Source: an uncultured Mobiluncus sp. (lineage in GTDB: Bacteria; Actinomycetota; Actinomycetes; Actinomycetales; Actinomycetaceae). From it: 64,000 bases of DNA. The notes below the pieces were generated by a model. It ran no database searches. It saw only the letters and a list, made by a program, of their open reading frames with translations, and was not told where the DNA came from. Of the stretch, positions 1 through 8,341 are shown piece by piece; positions within the stretch are counted from its first letter, which is position 1, and every line of letters starts with the position of its first letter. The position numbers were made by a program, and so were the translations under genes. Location of the stretch: the NCBI RefSeq assembly GCF_943914685.1, contig NZ_CALUCZ010000015.1, forward strand, positions 5,886-69,885, read 5' to 3'.

Positions 1-828
1 ACCCGCTGCTCTTTTGAAGTTGCCGCCTACGATCAGGGCGCTCACGTTACCTATCTGGATCCGTCCGGCTCCCAGATGGGTCATAAGGAATCTATTGAGG
101 ACACTGCTCGAGTGTTGGGCCGTTTCTATGACGGTATTGAATACCGCGGTGATTCTCAGCACAAGGTGGATGTTTTGGCCGAGATGTCGGGCGTGCCGGT
201 GTGGAACGGTTTGACTGATCAGTGGCATCCCACCCAGATGTTGTGTGACATGCTGACCATGCACGAGCAGAGCGGCAAACCGTACAATGAGATTTCTTTT
301 GCTTACGTTGGCGACTCCCGTTTCAACATGGCTAACTCCCTGTTGATTTCCGGTGTGATGCTGGGAATGGACGTGCGGATTGTGGCTCCGAAGGAGCTGT
401 GGAACGCCCCGGAGATTATTGCTAAGGCTGAGGAAATCGCTAAGACAACCGGTGCCAAGATTACCCACACCGAGAGTGTCGATGAGGGTGTGAAGGGCGT
501 GGACTTCGTTTACACGGATATTTGGGTTTCCATGGGCGAGCCGAAGGAAGTTTGGGATGAACGCATCAAGTTGCTGAAGCCTTACCAGGTGAACGCTGAT
601 TTGATGGCTCGGACTGGCAACCCCAATACCAAGTTCCTGCACTGCTTGCCGTCCTTCCATGACCGTCACACCACTATTGGTGAGGACATCTACCAAAAGT
701 ACGGCCTGGACGGTATGGAAGTCACTAACGACGTCTTTAATGGCGAGTGCTCCGCGGTGTTCGATCAGGCGGAAAACCGGATGCACACGATTAAGGCCGT
801 TATGGTGGCGACGCTAGGAGAAAAGTAG
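1..828 (+). CDS. arcB: Ornithine carbamoyltransferase, N-terminus missing
   Basis: The reading frame is open from base 1, so the gene begins upstream; about 275 C-terminal residues are visible. The first visible residues TRCSFEVAAY fit the end of the carbamoyl-phosphate STRT motif, and HCLP at visible residues 214-217 is the ornithine carbamoyltransferase signature. The enzyme interconverts citrulline plus phosphate with ornithine plus carbamoyl phosphate in the cytoplasm. Carbamate kinase starts two bases after its stop, which favours the catabolic arginine deiminase pathway (arcB) over the biosynthetic argF role; the sequence alone does not separate them. Family identity is near certain, direction of use is inferred. 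Confidence 0.95.
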   Translation, partial: TRCSFEVAAYDQGAHVTYLDPSGSQMGHKESIEDTARVLGRFYDGIEYRGDSQHKVDVLAEMSGVPVWNGLTDQWHPTQMLCDMLTMHEQSGKPYNEISFAYVGDSRFNMANSLLISGVMLGMDVRIVAPKELWNAPEIIAKAEEIAKTTGAKITHTESVDEGVKGVDFVYTDIWVSMGEPKEVWDERIKLLKPYQVNADLMARTGNPNTKFLHCLPSFHDRHTTIGEDIYQKYGLDGMEVTNDVFNGECSAVFDQAENRMHTIKAVMVATLGEK

Positions 829-830
829 AT

Positions 831-1790
831 ATGCGTATAGTTATTGCTTTGGGCGGAAACGCCCTGCTGCGACGCGGGGAGAAACCGGATTCCGCCACGC
901 AGATTGCTAACGTTGAGCTGGCGGTACAGCAACTCGCTCCCTTGGCGGAGGAACATGAAGTGGTTATTACCCACGGTAATGGTCCGCAGGTTGGAGTGCT
1001 GGCGCTGCAGTCGGCTAATGACAAGAATCTGACTCAGCCTTACGCTTTTGATACCTTGGGCGCGCAAACTCAGGGCATGATTGGCTACTGGCTGTTGCAG
1101 TCCTTGCAGAATAACCTCCCGGGACGTCAGGTGGCTTCTTTTGTGAACCAGACTCTGGTTTTGGCTGGAGATCCTGCGTTTGATAATCCGACCAAGTTTG
1201 TGGGTCAGGTTTACAACAAGGAAGAAGCTGACGAGTTGGCTAAGTCTCGTGGCTGGGTGATGAAAGCTGACGGAGAGTATTTCCGTCGGGTCGTCGGGTC
1301 TCCTCGACCGCAGCGTGTGGTGGAGACGCGGTTGATTCGTCGAATGCTCGATGTCGGTGCTGTCGTGGTTTGCGCTGGCGGTGGCGGTATCCCCGTTATC
1401 CGTAACGAAAAGGGCAAACTGCAGGGTGTCGAGGCTGTGATTGATAAGGATCTGACCGCCGCGACCTTGGCAGAACATCTGGACGCAGATTTCTTGATGA
1501 TTCTGACCGATGTGCCCGCTGTGATGGAGAACTATGGTACTCCTGAGCAGAAAGAAATTCATCGCGCCAGTCCCGCTGCGATGCGCGCGGGCGGTTTCCC
1601 CGCTGGCTCTATGGGGCCGAAGGTGGAGGCAGCCTGCCGTTTCGTGGAGCTGACCGGCGATGTCGCCGCGATTGGGCAGCTCAGTGATGCGCAGAAGATC
1701 ATCGCGGGCGAATCTGGCACCATCATTACCCCAGGTGGGAACTATGGTGGTCCCGATGATATCAACCAACACAGCTACAAGAAATTGTAA
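831..1790 (+). CDS. arcC: Carbamate kinase
   Basis: 319 residues, the normal size for carbamate kinase. The N-terminus MRIVIALGGNALLRRGE and the internal THGNGPQVG and CAGGGGIPV segments are typical of this amino-acid kinase fold family. It transfers phosphate from carbamoyl phosphate to ADP, giving ATP, CO2 and ammonia, the energy-yielding last step of arginine fermentation. It follows ornithine carbamoyltransferase after two bases and is almost certainly co-transcribed. The start is preceded by AGGAGAA inside the end of the upstream gene. A strong hairpin terminator lies about 75 bases downstream, so this is the last gene of the unit. Confidence 0.96.
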   Translation: MRIVIALGGNALLRRGEKPDSATQIANVELAVQQLAPLAEEHEVVITHGNGPQVGVLALQSANDKNLTQPYAFDTLGAQTQGMIGYWLLQSLQNNLPGRQVASFVNQTLVLAGDPAFDNPTKFVGQVYNKEEADELAKSRGWVMKADGEYFRRVVGSPRPQRVVETRLIRRMLDVGAVVVCAGGGGIPVIRNEKGKLQGVEAVIDKDLTAATLAEHLDADFLMILTDVPAVMENYGTPEQKEIHRASPAAMRAGGFPAGSMGPKVEAACRFVELTGDVAAIGQLSDAQKIIAGESGTIITPGGNYGGPDDINQHSYKKL

Positions 1791-1864
1791 ACGTAGAGCG
1801 GTAGCTCTATTGCCTTACGGGACTACGTGCAATCAACGTATTCCGGCATTCTGTAGATGATGTG

Positions 1865-1904
1865 TTCGCGGGGAAGCGAGGAGCTTCCCCGCGAATCATT
1901 TTTA
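1865..1904 (+). terminator. Intrinsic terminator of the arc unit
   Basis: A perfect 13-bp stem, TTCGCGGGGAAGC (1865-1877) with GCTTCCCCGCGAA (1883-1895), encloses a 5-base loop and is followed by TCATTTTTA. It ends the arcB-arcC transcript. The rest of the 327-base gap 1791-2117 holds no gene or RNA I can support; it should contain the promoter of the esterase gene. Confidence 0.9.
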
Positions 1905-2117
1905 CAGCTAGACTTCACCACGCGGCGAGCAGCTCGGCATAAAAACGGTTGTGGCCGCACTTCTGAGATAAACGCGGGCAACAGGACCGCGAAATCGACT
2001 TAAACCGGACAGTTTCAAAATGTTTCGCGTCGCAGTATCCGGGATCGTCCTTGCGATTCAATCCGGGGGAGCATAATGGTTTTGGTCAGCCGTTTTTTGG
2101 CGAACACGGGGAGGACG

Positions 2118-3083
2118 ATGCTAACCGACATGGAGAAAAACGCACTCGAGACGTTTAGTCCGCAGGTCCAGATGCCTGCAGATTTCGCGAGTTTCTGGAG
2201 TGACACGCTGCAGGAATCGCGCCAGATTCCAGCGCTTGCTCAGCTGCAGCGGGTCGATAGCCCGATAGAAACTCTCGAATTTTACGATGTGACTTTCCCT
2301 GGATTTGCCGGCGATAGTATCAAAGCTTGGCTGGCGGGGGCACCCGGATTTACCAAGCGTGACAACCAACCTCTCATCGTGGAATACCTCGGCTACGGGG
2401 TGGGACGCGGGGTCCCCGGAGAACGCATGTTTTGGCCTTCTGCCGGTTACGTGCATTTGATTATGGACAGCCGTGGTCAAGGTGGGGACTGCGGCACCGG
2501 GGGAGCCACTCCCGACCCGCACCCCGCCCCTCCGCACGCTTTCGGGTTCTTTACCCTAGGCGTTGAGGAGCGTGAAACCTATTACTTTCGTCGCCTGATT
2601 ACTGACGCCTACCGGGCTATTGACACCGCTCTGACCTTAAACTTTATAGACCCGAGACGAATTTTTGTGGCGGGAGCGTCCCAGGGCGGAACCTTGGCAG
2701 CCTGCGTCGGAGCGCGGCATGAGGGCGTGAGGGCGGTGCTGTCGGATTTGGCTTTGGGCAACGTGATGTATGGGGTCGGCCACAATGACCATATGCCCTA
2801 CCGAGAGGTGCAGCGTTACCTGCGAGCCTACCCGGACCGATACGACCAGGTCGAAACCACCCTGTCGTATTTTGATGCCGTCAATTTTGCGCGCCAAGCC
2901 ATGCACCCGGCCTATTTTTCAGTGTCGCTCAGCGATGAGTACGTGCCTCCCGCCTGCACCTACTCAATCTTCAACGAGTGGAGCGGGGACAAACGTCTGG
3001 AAGTGTATCCTTTTAACGAACACGACGACCCGAACCTGCACCACCTGTTAAAGCAACACGCCTGGTTGGAGCAGTTCCACTAA
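2118..3083 (+). CDS. Acetyl xylan esterase / cephalosporin-C deacetylase family (CE7)
   Basis: An alpha/beta hydrolase of 321 residues, the usual CE7 length. MDSRGQGG and GASQGG are family signatures; counting from the ATG at 2118 the triad falls at S188, D273 (SLSDEYVPP) and H302 (NEHDDPN), close to the spacing of known CE7 enzymes. The family removes acetyl groups from short xylo-oligosaccharides and other small esters in the cytoplasm. There is no signal peptide. I prefer ATG 2118, preceded by GGGGAGG; an upstream in-frame ATG at 2076 also has GGGGGAG before it and would add 14 residues. The gene ends convergently with the next one, the stop codons overlapping by four bases. The natural substrate is not known. 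Confidence 0.88.
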   Translation: MLTDMEKNALETFSPQVQMPADFASFWSDTLQESRQIPALAQLQRVDSPIETLEFYDVTFPGFAGDSIKAWLAGAPGFTKRDNQPLIVEYLGYGVGRGVPGERMFWPSAGYVHLIMDSRGQGGDCGTGGATPDPHPAPPHAFGFFTLGVEERETYYFRRLITDAYRAIDTALTLNFIDPRRIFVAGASQGGTLAACVGARHEGVRAVLSDLALGNVMYGVGHNDHMPYREVQRYLRAYPDRYDQVETTLSYFDAVNFARQAMHPAYFSVSLSDEYVPPACTYSIFNEWSGDKRLEVYPFNEHDDPNLHHLLKQHAWLEQFH

Positions 3084-3790
3084 CTTTCTGTGGCGTCCCA
3101 GTCCGGGGCGTGCGCTGAAAGCGGAGGCCGCCAATCGGGCGCCGATTGCGGGCTTGCCAGCAGGGCAATCTGGGCATTGACGCCCTTGACCGTGTCTAGG
3201 GCGAGTTTGCGCCCCGAGAAAAACCCGATAGCTCCGCCGATACCCAGGGGGATAAAACGTCCCACAACGTGTCCCGAAAGTTTTTTAGAAATCTTTTTCC
3301 CGGCAAACTGCGCTAAGGCCTTATTGACCGAACTCAGGGTCGCGGACGCGTTATCGGCAACTTGCGCACGCGCCCAGTTCCAGATACCGAATCCAGCCTG
3401 GTCATAGACCAATTTGCTGGCCTCATCGCCAAGTATCGCCGAGAGAACCAAAGTTTTGCGAGCCTCCAAGTTTCGGGTGGGAATGCCCGAAAGTCGCGCC
3501 ATTGTCAGCACGTAAAGCGCTGTGTTGGCAGCAAATACGCTCAGCTCCACCCCGGTTAAAGCGGCCCCAAGAGCCAGCCCGGAGCCGGGAACCGCGGCTC
3601 CCGCTCCCACTCCTGCGGAGGCGGTTTGGGATACCCGCACGTAGCGCCGCGTCACCAGATTCATCAGCGCGGGGGTGGAAATGCCCGGGTGTTTATCCAG
3701 TAGCCGCGCAATCGCCCTGTCGATGTGCCGTTCCGGCAGGCTTAAAGCGGCATTGAGCAGGGCATCGGAGTCTTGGGGCAGTTTCTGCAT
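3080..3790 (-). CDS. EcsC-like protein
   Basis: 236 residues, resembling the EcsC family: a hydrophobic, glycine/alanine-rich segment in the first half (ASAGVGAGAAVPGSGLALGAALTGVELSVF region) and another near residues 180-200 (IPLGIGGAIGFFSG), separated by a helical part. EcsC proteins are poorly understood and often sit with ABC transporters or at membranes. Nothing in the neighbourhood defines a role here. The stop overlaps the esterase stop by four bases, tail to tail. The ATG at 3790 lacks a Shine-Dalgarno site but has TAGATT six bases before it, so the mRNA may be leaderless. Family assignment is from memory of the pattern and moderately sure. Confidence 0.7.
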   Translation of the reverse strand: MQKLPQDSDALLNAALSLPERHIDRAIARLLDKHPGISTPALMNLVTRRYVRVSQTASAGVGAGAAVPGSGLALGAALTGVELSVFAANTALYVLTMARLSGIPTRNLEARKTLVLSAILGDEASKLVYDQAGFGIWNWARAQVADNASATLSSVNKALAQFAGKKISKKLSGHVVGRFIPLGIGGAIGFFSGRKLALDTVKGVNAQIALLASPQSAPDWRPPLSAHAPDWDATES

Positions 3791-3796
3791 ATAACC

Positions 3797-3802
3797 AATC
3801 TA
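3797..3802 (-). promoter_or_regulatory. -10 box of a probable leaderless promoter (EcsC-like gene)
   Basis: On the minus strand TAGATT is followed by six bases (GGTTAT) and then the ATG at 3790. A transcript initiated at the normal distance would begin at the start codon. No convincing -35 element is seen. Confidence 0.5.
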
Positions 3803-3850
3803 TCGTGGCGAGCCCGATTTCTCGCGAGGGAACGGTTTATCGGGGGACGG

Positions 3851-4435
3851 TTAGAACAAGGTTTCCTGTACGCCCGCGTCTCGAGTATCTGGCGGTGCGG
3901 TGGGTGCCGTCGGGCTGGGGGGAGCCATGTTCGCCGCAGACTGGGGGTGGGTGGCTAAGCCGCACAGCTCAGGGCTTAAACCCGGACCGGTGTGGGGGGA
4001 AACTCCCTGTTGATAGGCGGTGGCGGCCCCACGAGCCAGCTGGTCGACCTTCTCGTTCAGGGTGTGTCCCGCGTGGCCTTTCACCCAATGGAAGTCAACC
4101 GCTCGCCCCGCCAGACCCTGATCTAAACGTTTCATCAGGTCATCGTTCAACACCGCTTTGCCGTCAGCCTTGCGCCAGCCCCGGCGTTTCCAACCAGGCA
4201 TCCACTTGGTTACCGAGTTGATGACATATTGAGAATCACACAAGAAATGAATGGTCAGATTAGGAATGCTAGAGGTTTGTTCCAAGAAATCCACCACTGC
4301 CATCAGTTCGCCGCGGTTGTTCGTGGACTCGGTCCAGCCTCCTGCCGCCCAACAATTTTCGTCAACATACCACGCCCACCCGGCTGGTCCGGGATTGCCC
4401 AATGCTGAACCGTCTGCCGCTACTGTGATTTCCAT
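3851..4435 (-). CDS. rnhA: Ribonuclease HI
   Basis: RNase HI degrades RNA in RNA:DNA hybrids, removing R-loops and primers. From the ATG at 4435 the acidic catalytic set is D8, E43, D67 and D131, with the loop histidine H121 in VKGHAGH. The catalytic domain covers about residues 1-140; the remaining 55 residues are proline-rich and probably disordered, ending in DAGVQETLF, unusual for the family. An in-frame ATG at 4444 would add three residues, but TAAGAT overlaps that codon and lies seven bases before ATG 4435, suggesting that 4435 is the start of a leaderless message. Neighbours are unrelated. Confidence 0.95.
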   Translation of the reverse strand: MEITVAADGSALGNPGPAGWAWYVDENCWAAGGWTESTNNRGELMAVVDFLEQTSSIPNLTIHFLCDSQYVINSVTKWMPGWKRRGWRKADGKAVLNDDLMKRLDQGLAGRAVDFHWVKGHAGHTLNEKVDQLARGAATAYQQGVSPHTGPGLSPELCGLATHPQSAANMAPPSPTAPTAPPDTRDAGVQETLF

Positions 4436-4442
4436 GCCCTCC

Positions 4443-4448
4443 ATCTTA
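4443..4448 (-). promoter_or_regulatory. -10 box of a probable leaderless promoter (rnhA)
   Basis: TAAGAT on the minus strand, then seven bases (GGAGGGC), then the ATG at 4435. GGAGGG is too close to that ATG to be a good ribosome site, and the alternative ATG at 4444 is partly inside the box. Confidence 0.45.
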
Positions 4449-4578
4449 AGGGCAAACGGTTTGAAAACGACACCGAGACCAGCCCGCGGCCCAAGAGAGT
4501 GAGGATTTTATGGACTCTGGGTACGTGTAGACTTAATGGTGAAAACAGAATAGTGGATCGATTGCAAAGGAATAGAAA

Positions 4579-7071
4579 GTGACAGCTTCAGACAATCCTC
4601 GCCCTTGGGAAAACTTGGCAGAGGAACCAGACGAAAATTGGCGCGAGCGCAAAGGCGAGTCTCGCGAAAACGCAGAGGCAGGCCGCGAGTCACGCGGCGA
4701 CAAACGAGATAACGAACGCAAAGGTCGCGGGGGTTTCAAAGGCGACCGTAAAGGTGGATTCAAGTCAGGCGGCAAGTACGGCCGTGAGGATCGCGGCGGA
4801 AAACGCGGCGGCTACTCGGGGCGCCCGCGACGAGACAATGACCGCGACGACCGGGGGGGACGCACCGGTCGCGATGACTGGCGGCGTGATGATCGCGGCG
4901 GCAAACGTAACTTTGAACGCGGTGGGGAGCGACGCGACTCGGGACGTTCGGGATTCCGTTCCGCGGGCTCGCAACGTCCCCGCTACGATGACCGGGGGTA
5001 TAACCGCAGCCGTACCGGGTCGGACAAACGCGGTCACGGCACTATGGGACGCTCCCGGTACCTGGAGATTCCCGCCTCAATCACATGGGATATGTTGGAC
5101 AAAGAGGCTTGGTCTCGGCTCAGCCCGCTACCGAAAGAAACCGCAGAAAACGTGGCTCGGCACTTGGTCATGGCCGCGGAACTGTTCGACGCCCAGCCCG
5201 AACTCGCTTATGAATATGCCCGGGCAGCCCTGAAAATGGCATGGCGTATCGACGTGGTCCGCGAGGCTGTCGCTTTGACTGCCTATGCCTGCGGTAAGTA
5301 CAGCGAAGCGCTGCGCGAAGTGAAAACTGCCCGGCGAATGAGCGGCATCGAAGTACTGAAATCGGTGGAAGCGGACTCGGAACGCGGTCTAGGACGTCCC
5401 GAAAAAGCGTTGGAAATCATTAAATCTGTGAAACCGGGGGACCTGGACCGAACGGAACATTTTGAACTCGCTCTGGTGGAGGCTTCCGCGCGGGCGGACT
5501 TGGGTGAGTACGAGACCGGACTGGCTGTTATTGAAGCAGCCTTGGCTCAAGTGGATCCCGAGTCAGAGAGATTTGAATATGGGCGACTGCTCAGCGTAAA
5601 GGCGGACCGGTTGCGTGAACTGGGTCGCGATGAGGAAGCTGACGCCGCGCAGGCGCTCATTCCCCGCGAGCCGGAGGACGTCGAAATCCTGGATATTCAA
5701 GAAGCTGAAGAAGCCGAACAGCAGGCTAACCCGACTACCCTGCAGGGGGCGAACGTGCCGCTGGCTCAGCTGTATCCGCTGTTGCTCACCGATTTGGACG
5801 GGGTGACCTGGAACGGGGCCCAGCCGGTAGACGGGGTGGGGCAAAGTATTTCTGCAGGGCGCGAATTGGGCGGAAAGTTCGTGTTCCTGACCAATAATGC
5901 GGCGCGTGTACCGCAGGACGTGGTGGCGAAATTGGCTGCCGCCGGGGTTGAGGCCAGTCCTGATGACATCGTGACCTCGGCTCAAGATGGGGCTGCGAAG
6001 CTCAGCGAACTGCTGGAGCCGGGCGCGAAAGTGCTGTGCGTGGGCGGCGAGGGTGTACCGCAGGCCGTGCAGGCGGCAGGCTTTGAAGTCGTGTCCACGG
6101 CTGACCAGGAGCCTGCCGGGGTTTTGCAAGGGCTCGGGTTTGATGTGGGCTGGGCTGAGCTGTCCGAAGCCTGCTATGCCATCGCGAATGGTGCCAAGTG
6201 GGTGGCCACAAACATGGATTATGCCCTGCCGACCGAAAAAGGCCGCGGTATCGGCAACGGTTCCTTGGTGGAAGCGGTGCGTCGAGCCACCAAGAGTGAA
6301 CCGATTGTGTGCGGTAAACCGGAAACCTCCATCTACGACTTAGCGATTAACCGCTGCCATGACTACCTGATGAACAATGAGGAAATCGCCGCGGAAGTCA
6401 AAGCCAACGAAGAAGCCGCTGCTGCTGCGCGAGAGCAAGCCAAGCAGGCTCGTGAAGCGAAAGCCGATCCGGATAGCGAACCCGTAGTTCTCAGCGAAGC
6501 GGACCTGGCGAAAGAAAAAGAATTCGACCGGGTGAAAGCGGCGGAACGCAAACACCGGATTTTGAAGCGGCACGCGCTGGCCATCGGCGACCAGTTGGCT
6601 ACCGATATCGTCGGGGCGAACAACGCCCAAGTGGCGTCTTGTGTGGTGCTGACCGGACTCACGCAGCCTCGCGACCTAGTGATGGCTCCACCAGCCCAAA
6701 GGCCCACTTTTGTGGGGTTGGATTTGACCGACCTGACAATCCCGATTGAACGCCCGGAACTGCGCAATCGCGGCTGGTGGTACACCGAAAACACGCGGGC
6801 TCGTGTCAACGGCCACGATATTGAAGTTCGTGGGCTGGGGGTGTTGAACGAGGACGGCACGGTCGTGTCGCTAGGGGAGTTTCGCGCTATTCTGGCAGCT
6901 GTCTGGTATGCCAGGGAACAGGGCAATCGGGTGGATTGCCCCGAGTTTAGCGTGGTTCGTGAAGTCGAACGCGACTATGGCGAGGGTGACGACCTAGACC
7001 TCGACGAAGCGGATTCACGCCGCGATGATGCCGAACTGGCTGCTGAACAGGAGACGGCAGATGACGAATAA
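4579..7071 (+). CDS. RG-rich / TPR-like / HAD-IIA hydrolase fusion protein
   Basis: 830 residues in three parts. Residues 1-155 are a low-complexity tail packed with R, G, D and K (many RGG and DRGG units), probably disordered and nucleic-acid binding. Residues about 160-390 are helical with TPR-like character. From about 400 a HAD-IIA phosphatase follows: nucleophile D405 and D407 in TDLDG, T438 in FLTNN, K580 in CGKPETS, and D671/D676 in GDQLATD. In Mycobacterium the TPR protein (Rv1691) and the HAD phosphatase (Rv1692, reported as glycerol-3-phosphate phosphatase) are separate neighbours in the same gene order. A charged, Ala/Glu/Lys-rich insert (about residues 597-660) separates K580 from D671. 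GTG start with AAAGGAA upstream. Substrate unknown. Confidence 0.88.
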   Translation: MTASDNPRPWENLAEEPDENWRERKGESRENAEAGRESRGDKRDNERKGRGGFKGDRKGGFKSGGKYGREDRGGKRGGYSGRPRRDNDRDDRGGRTGRDDWRRDDRGGKRNFERGGERRDSGRSGFRSAGSQRPRYDDRGYNRSRTGSDKRGHGTMGRSRYLEIPASITWDMLDKEAWSRLSPLPKETAENVARHLVMAAELFDAQPELAYEYARAALKMAWRIDVVREAVALTAYACGKYSEALREVKTARRMSGIEVLKSVEADSERGLGRPEKALEIIKSVKPGDLDRTEHFELALVEASARADLGEYETGLAVIEAALAQVDPESERFEYGRLLSVKADRLRELGRDEEADAAQALIPREPEDVEILDIQEAEEAEQQANPTTLQGANVPLAQLYPLLLTDLDGVTWNGAQPVDGVGQSISAGRELGGKFVFLTNNAARVPQDVVAKLAAAGVEASPDDIVTSAQDGAAKLSELLEPGAKVLCVGGEGVPQAVQAAGFEVVSTADQEPAGVLQGLGFDVGWAELSEACYAIANGAKWVATNMDYALPTEKGRGIGNGSLVEAVRRATKSEPIVCGKPETSIYDLAINRCHDYLMNNEEIAAEVKANEEAAAAAREQAKQAREAKADPDSEPVVLSEADLAKEKEFDRVKAAERKHRILKRHALAIGDQLATDIVGANNAQVASCVVLTGLTQPRDLVMAPPAQRPTFVGLDLTDLTIPIERPELRNRGWWYTENTRARVNGHDIEVRGLGVLNEDGTVVSLGEFRAILAAVWYAREQGNRVDCPEFSVVREVERDYGEGDDLDLDEADSRRDDAELAAEQETADDE

Positions 7072-7246
7072 TCAGGTTCCCACGCCTGCCGCGTTGAACG
7101 CTCAAGACCTGCATGATTACCGGGAAGAAATCGAGGCCGCCCACGAGGCGCCCTTGGAATCGCAGTTGGAACTGCTGCAAAAGGTAGCCGCCGACCTGCA
7201 GACAGTCTTAAACGGGGACGAGGCGCAGTCAGCAAATCATGGTTAA
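7061..7246 (+). CDS. Small conserved protein of the tlyA region (Rv1693-like position)
   Basis: 61 residues, acidic and helical (EEIEAAHEAPLESQLELLQKVA), no membrane segment or signal peptide. The ATG at 7061 is preceded by CAGGAG; it overlaps the end of the HAD fusion by 11 bases and its own end overlaps tlyA by 8, so it is translationally coupled on both sides. A similar small protein (Rv1693) sits between the HAD phosphatase and tlyA in Mycobacterium. No function is known; the fixed position hints at a partner of a neighbour. Reality of the gene is well supported by context, function is open. Confidence 0.75.
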   Translation: MTNNQVPTPAALNAQDLHDYREEIEAAHEAPLESQLELLQKVAADLQTVLNGDEAQSANHG

Positions 7247-8087
7247 ACGCGCGAGGTTGGACACGGAGCTGGTGCGTCGCCACCTGGCCCCCAGCCGTAC
7301 CCAAGCGGCGGAAATGATTACTGCCGGTCAGGTGCTGGTAGACGGTCAGGAGGCTTTGAAACCCGCCAGACAGGTGGAGCTGAGTGCGGCTATCGTGTTG
7401 CGTGATCCCGAAACTGTCCACTATGCGTCTCGGGGTGCTCACAAGTTGCTGGGGGCTCTGGACTACCTGGAACTTTATGGACCAGCAACCCCGGTGATAG
7501 CGGGAGCGGTGTGTCTCGACGCGGGTGCCTCCACGGGAGGATTCACCGACGTGTTACTGCGCCGCGGCGCCGCCAAAGTGTTCGCGGTCGATGTGGGGTA
7601 TGGCCAGCTGGCGTGGAGCTTGCGCAGCGACAGCCGGGTCGTGAATCTCGAACGAACCAACGTGCGCACGCTGGATCCGGCCCTCATCGACCCGCCCGCA
7701 GACCTGGTTGTCGGGGATTTGTCCTTTATCTCACTCGGCTTGGTTTTGCCGGCGCTGCAACGTGCCGCCAACCCGCAGGCGCAGTACCTGCTGATGGTGA
7801 AACCTCAGTTTGAAATCGGGCGTGACAACTTGGGACGCGGGGGCGTGGTCAGGGATCCAGACGATCGCGGCCAGACCGTTAAGAACGTTGCACGCCAGGC
7901 TCACGAGGTCGGATTGGCGGTGCTGAACGTGGCTCCCGCCGGGCTGGCCGGTCCCAGCGGAAATGTTGAATATTTCCTTTACCTCACCGCGCAGTCCGCG
8001 GCTCGGCAACAAAACCTGCCAGACTTGGAGGGGGAATCGTTGGACACCGCCGTTGGGGAAGCAATCGCCAAGGGGCCTCAGCCATAG
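7239..8087 (+). CDS. tlyA: TlyA-type rRNA 2'-O-methyltransferase
   Basis: 282 residues. An S4 RNA-binding domain occupies about residues 1-65 (KRARLDTELVRRHLAPSRTQA), then an FtsJ/RrmJ-like SAM methyltransferase domain with DAGASTGGFTD at residues 94-104 and the KPQFE motif at K188. TlyA methylates ribose 2'-OH groups of 16S and 23S rRNA in mycobacteria, and its loss gives capreomycin resistance; some members are annotated hemolysins. The ATG at 7239 overlaps the upstream gene by eight bases. Gene order with nadK and recN downstream is conserved in actinobacteria. Confidence 0.95.
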   Translation: MVKRARLDTELVRRHLAPSRTQAAEMITAGQVLVDGQEALKPARQVELSAAIVLRDPETVHYASRGAHKLLGALDYLELYGPATPVIAGAVCLDAGASTGGFTDVLLRRGAAKVFAVDVGYGQLAWSLRSDSRVVNLERTNVRTLDPALIDPPADLVVGDLSFISLGLVLPALQRAANPQAQYLLMVKPQFEIGRDNLGRGGVVRDPDDRGQTVKNVARQAHEVGLAVLNVAPAGLAGPSGNVEYFLYLTAQSAARQQNLPDLEGESLDTAVGEAIAKGPQP

Positions 8088-8146
8088 ACGTCTGGGTGCT
8101 AATGACCTGGTGGTGTGAGAAAATTAAGTAAACAGAAGGGAAAGTT

Positions 8147-8341
8147 ATGGAACAGGAAGTTCGGGGCAAGCCGGGGGGCGAGCCGCCGGAGCAGCCGCAA
8201 AACTGGGGCGACGCGTGTCAAGACATGGGGGGATACGCGGATTGTTGCGGGGCCAGCGAGGCCACACCCACTTGTGAATATCAACCTCCCAGCCCGCAGC
8301 TAGTCCAGAAATATGCACGAAAGGCCCAGTCCGGTGAGTAA
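8147..8341 (+). CDS. Small cysteine-containing protein, function unknown
   Basis: 64 residues, polar and proline-rich, with four cysteines in the middle (DACQ, DCC, TCEY) that could bind a metal or form disulfides; no signal peptide is seen. The ATG follows AAGGGAAAG at good spacing, and the end overlaps the nadK start by eight bases, as real genes in this run do. I recognise no family. It could be a chance ORF in the tlyA-nadK gap, but the ribosome site and the G/C-rich third codon positions argue for a gene. Confidence 0.5.
   Translation: MEQEVRGKPGGEPPEQPQNWGDACQDMGGYADCCGASEATPTCEYQPPSPQLVQKYARKAQSGE

Noticed and set aside
765..1772. Antisense ORF of 335 codons over carbamate kinase
   Set aside because: It lies entirely opposite a clear arcC, has no ribosome site and no recognisable domain; long antisense ORFs are expected at this base composition.
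1791..2117. Possible tRNA or small RNA in the gap
   Set aside because: Only the terminator hairpin has clear structure; no cloverleaf could be drawn.
4754..5233. 159-codon ORF in another frame of the RG-rich segment
   Set aside because: Repeat-rich GC DNA yields open frames on all sides; the fusion protein frame continues into conserved domains.
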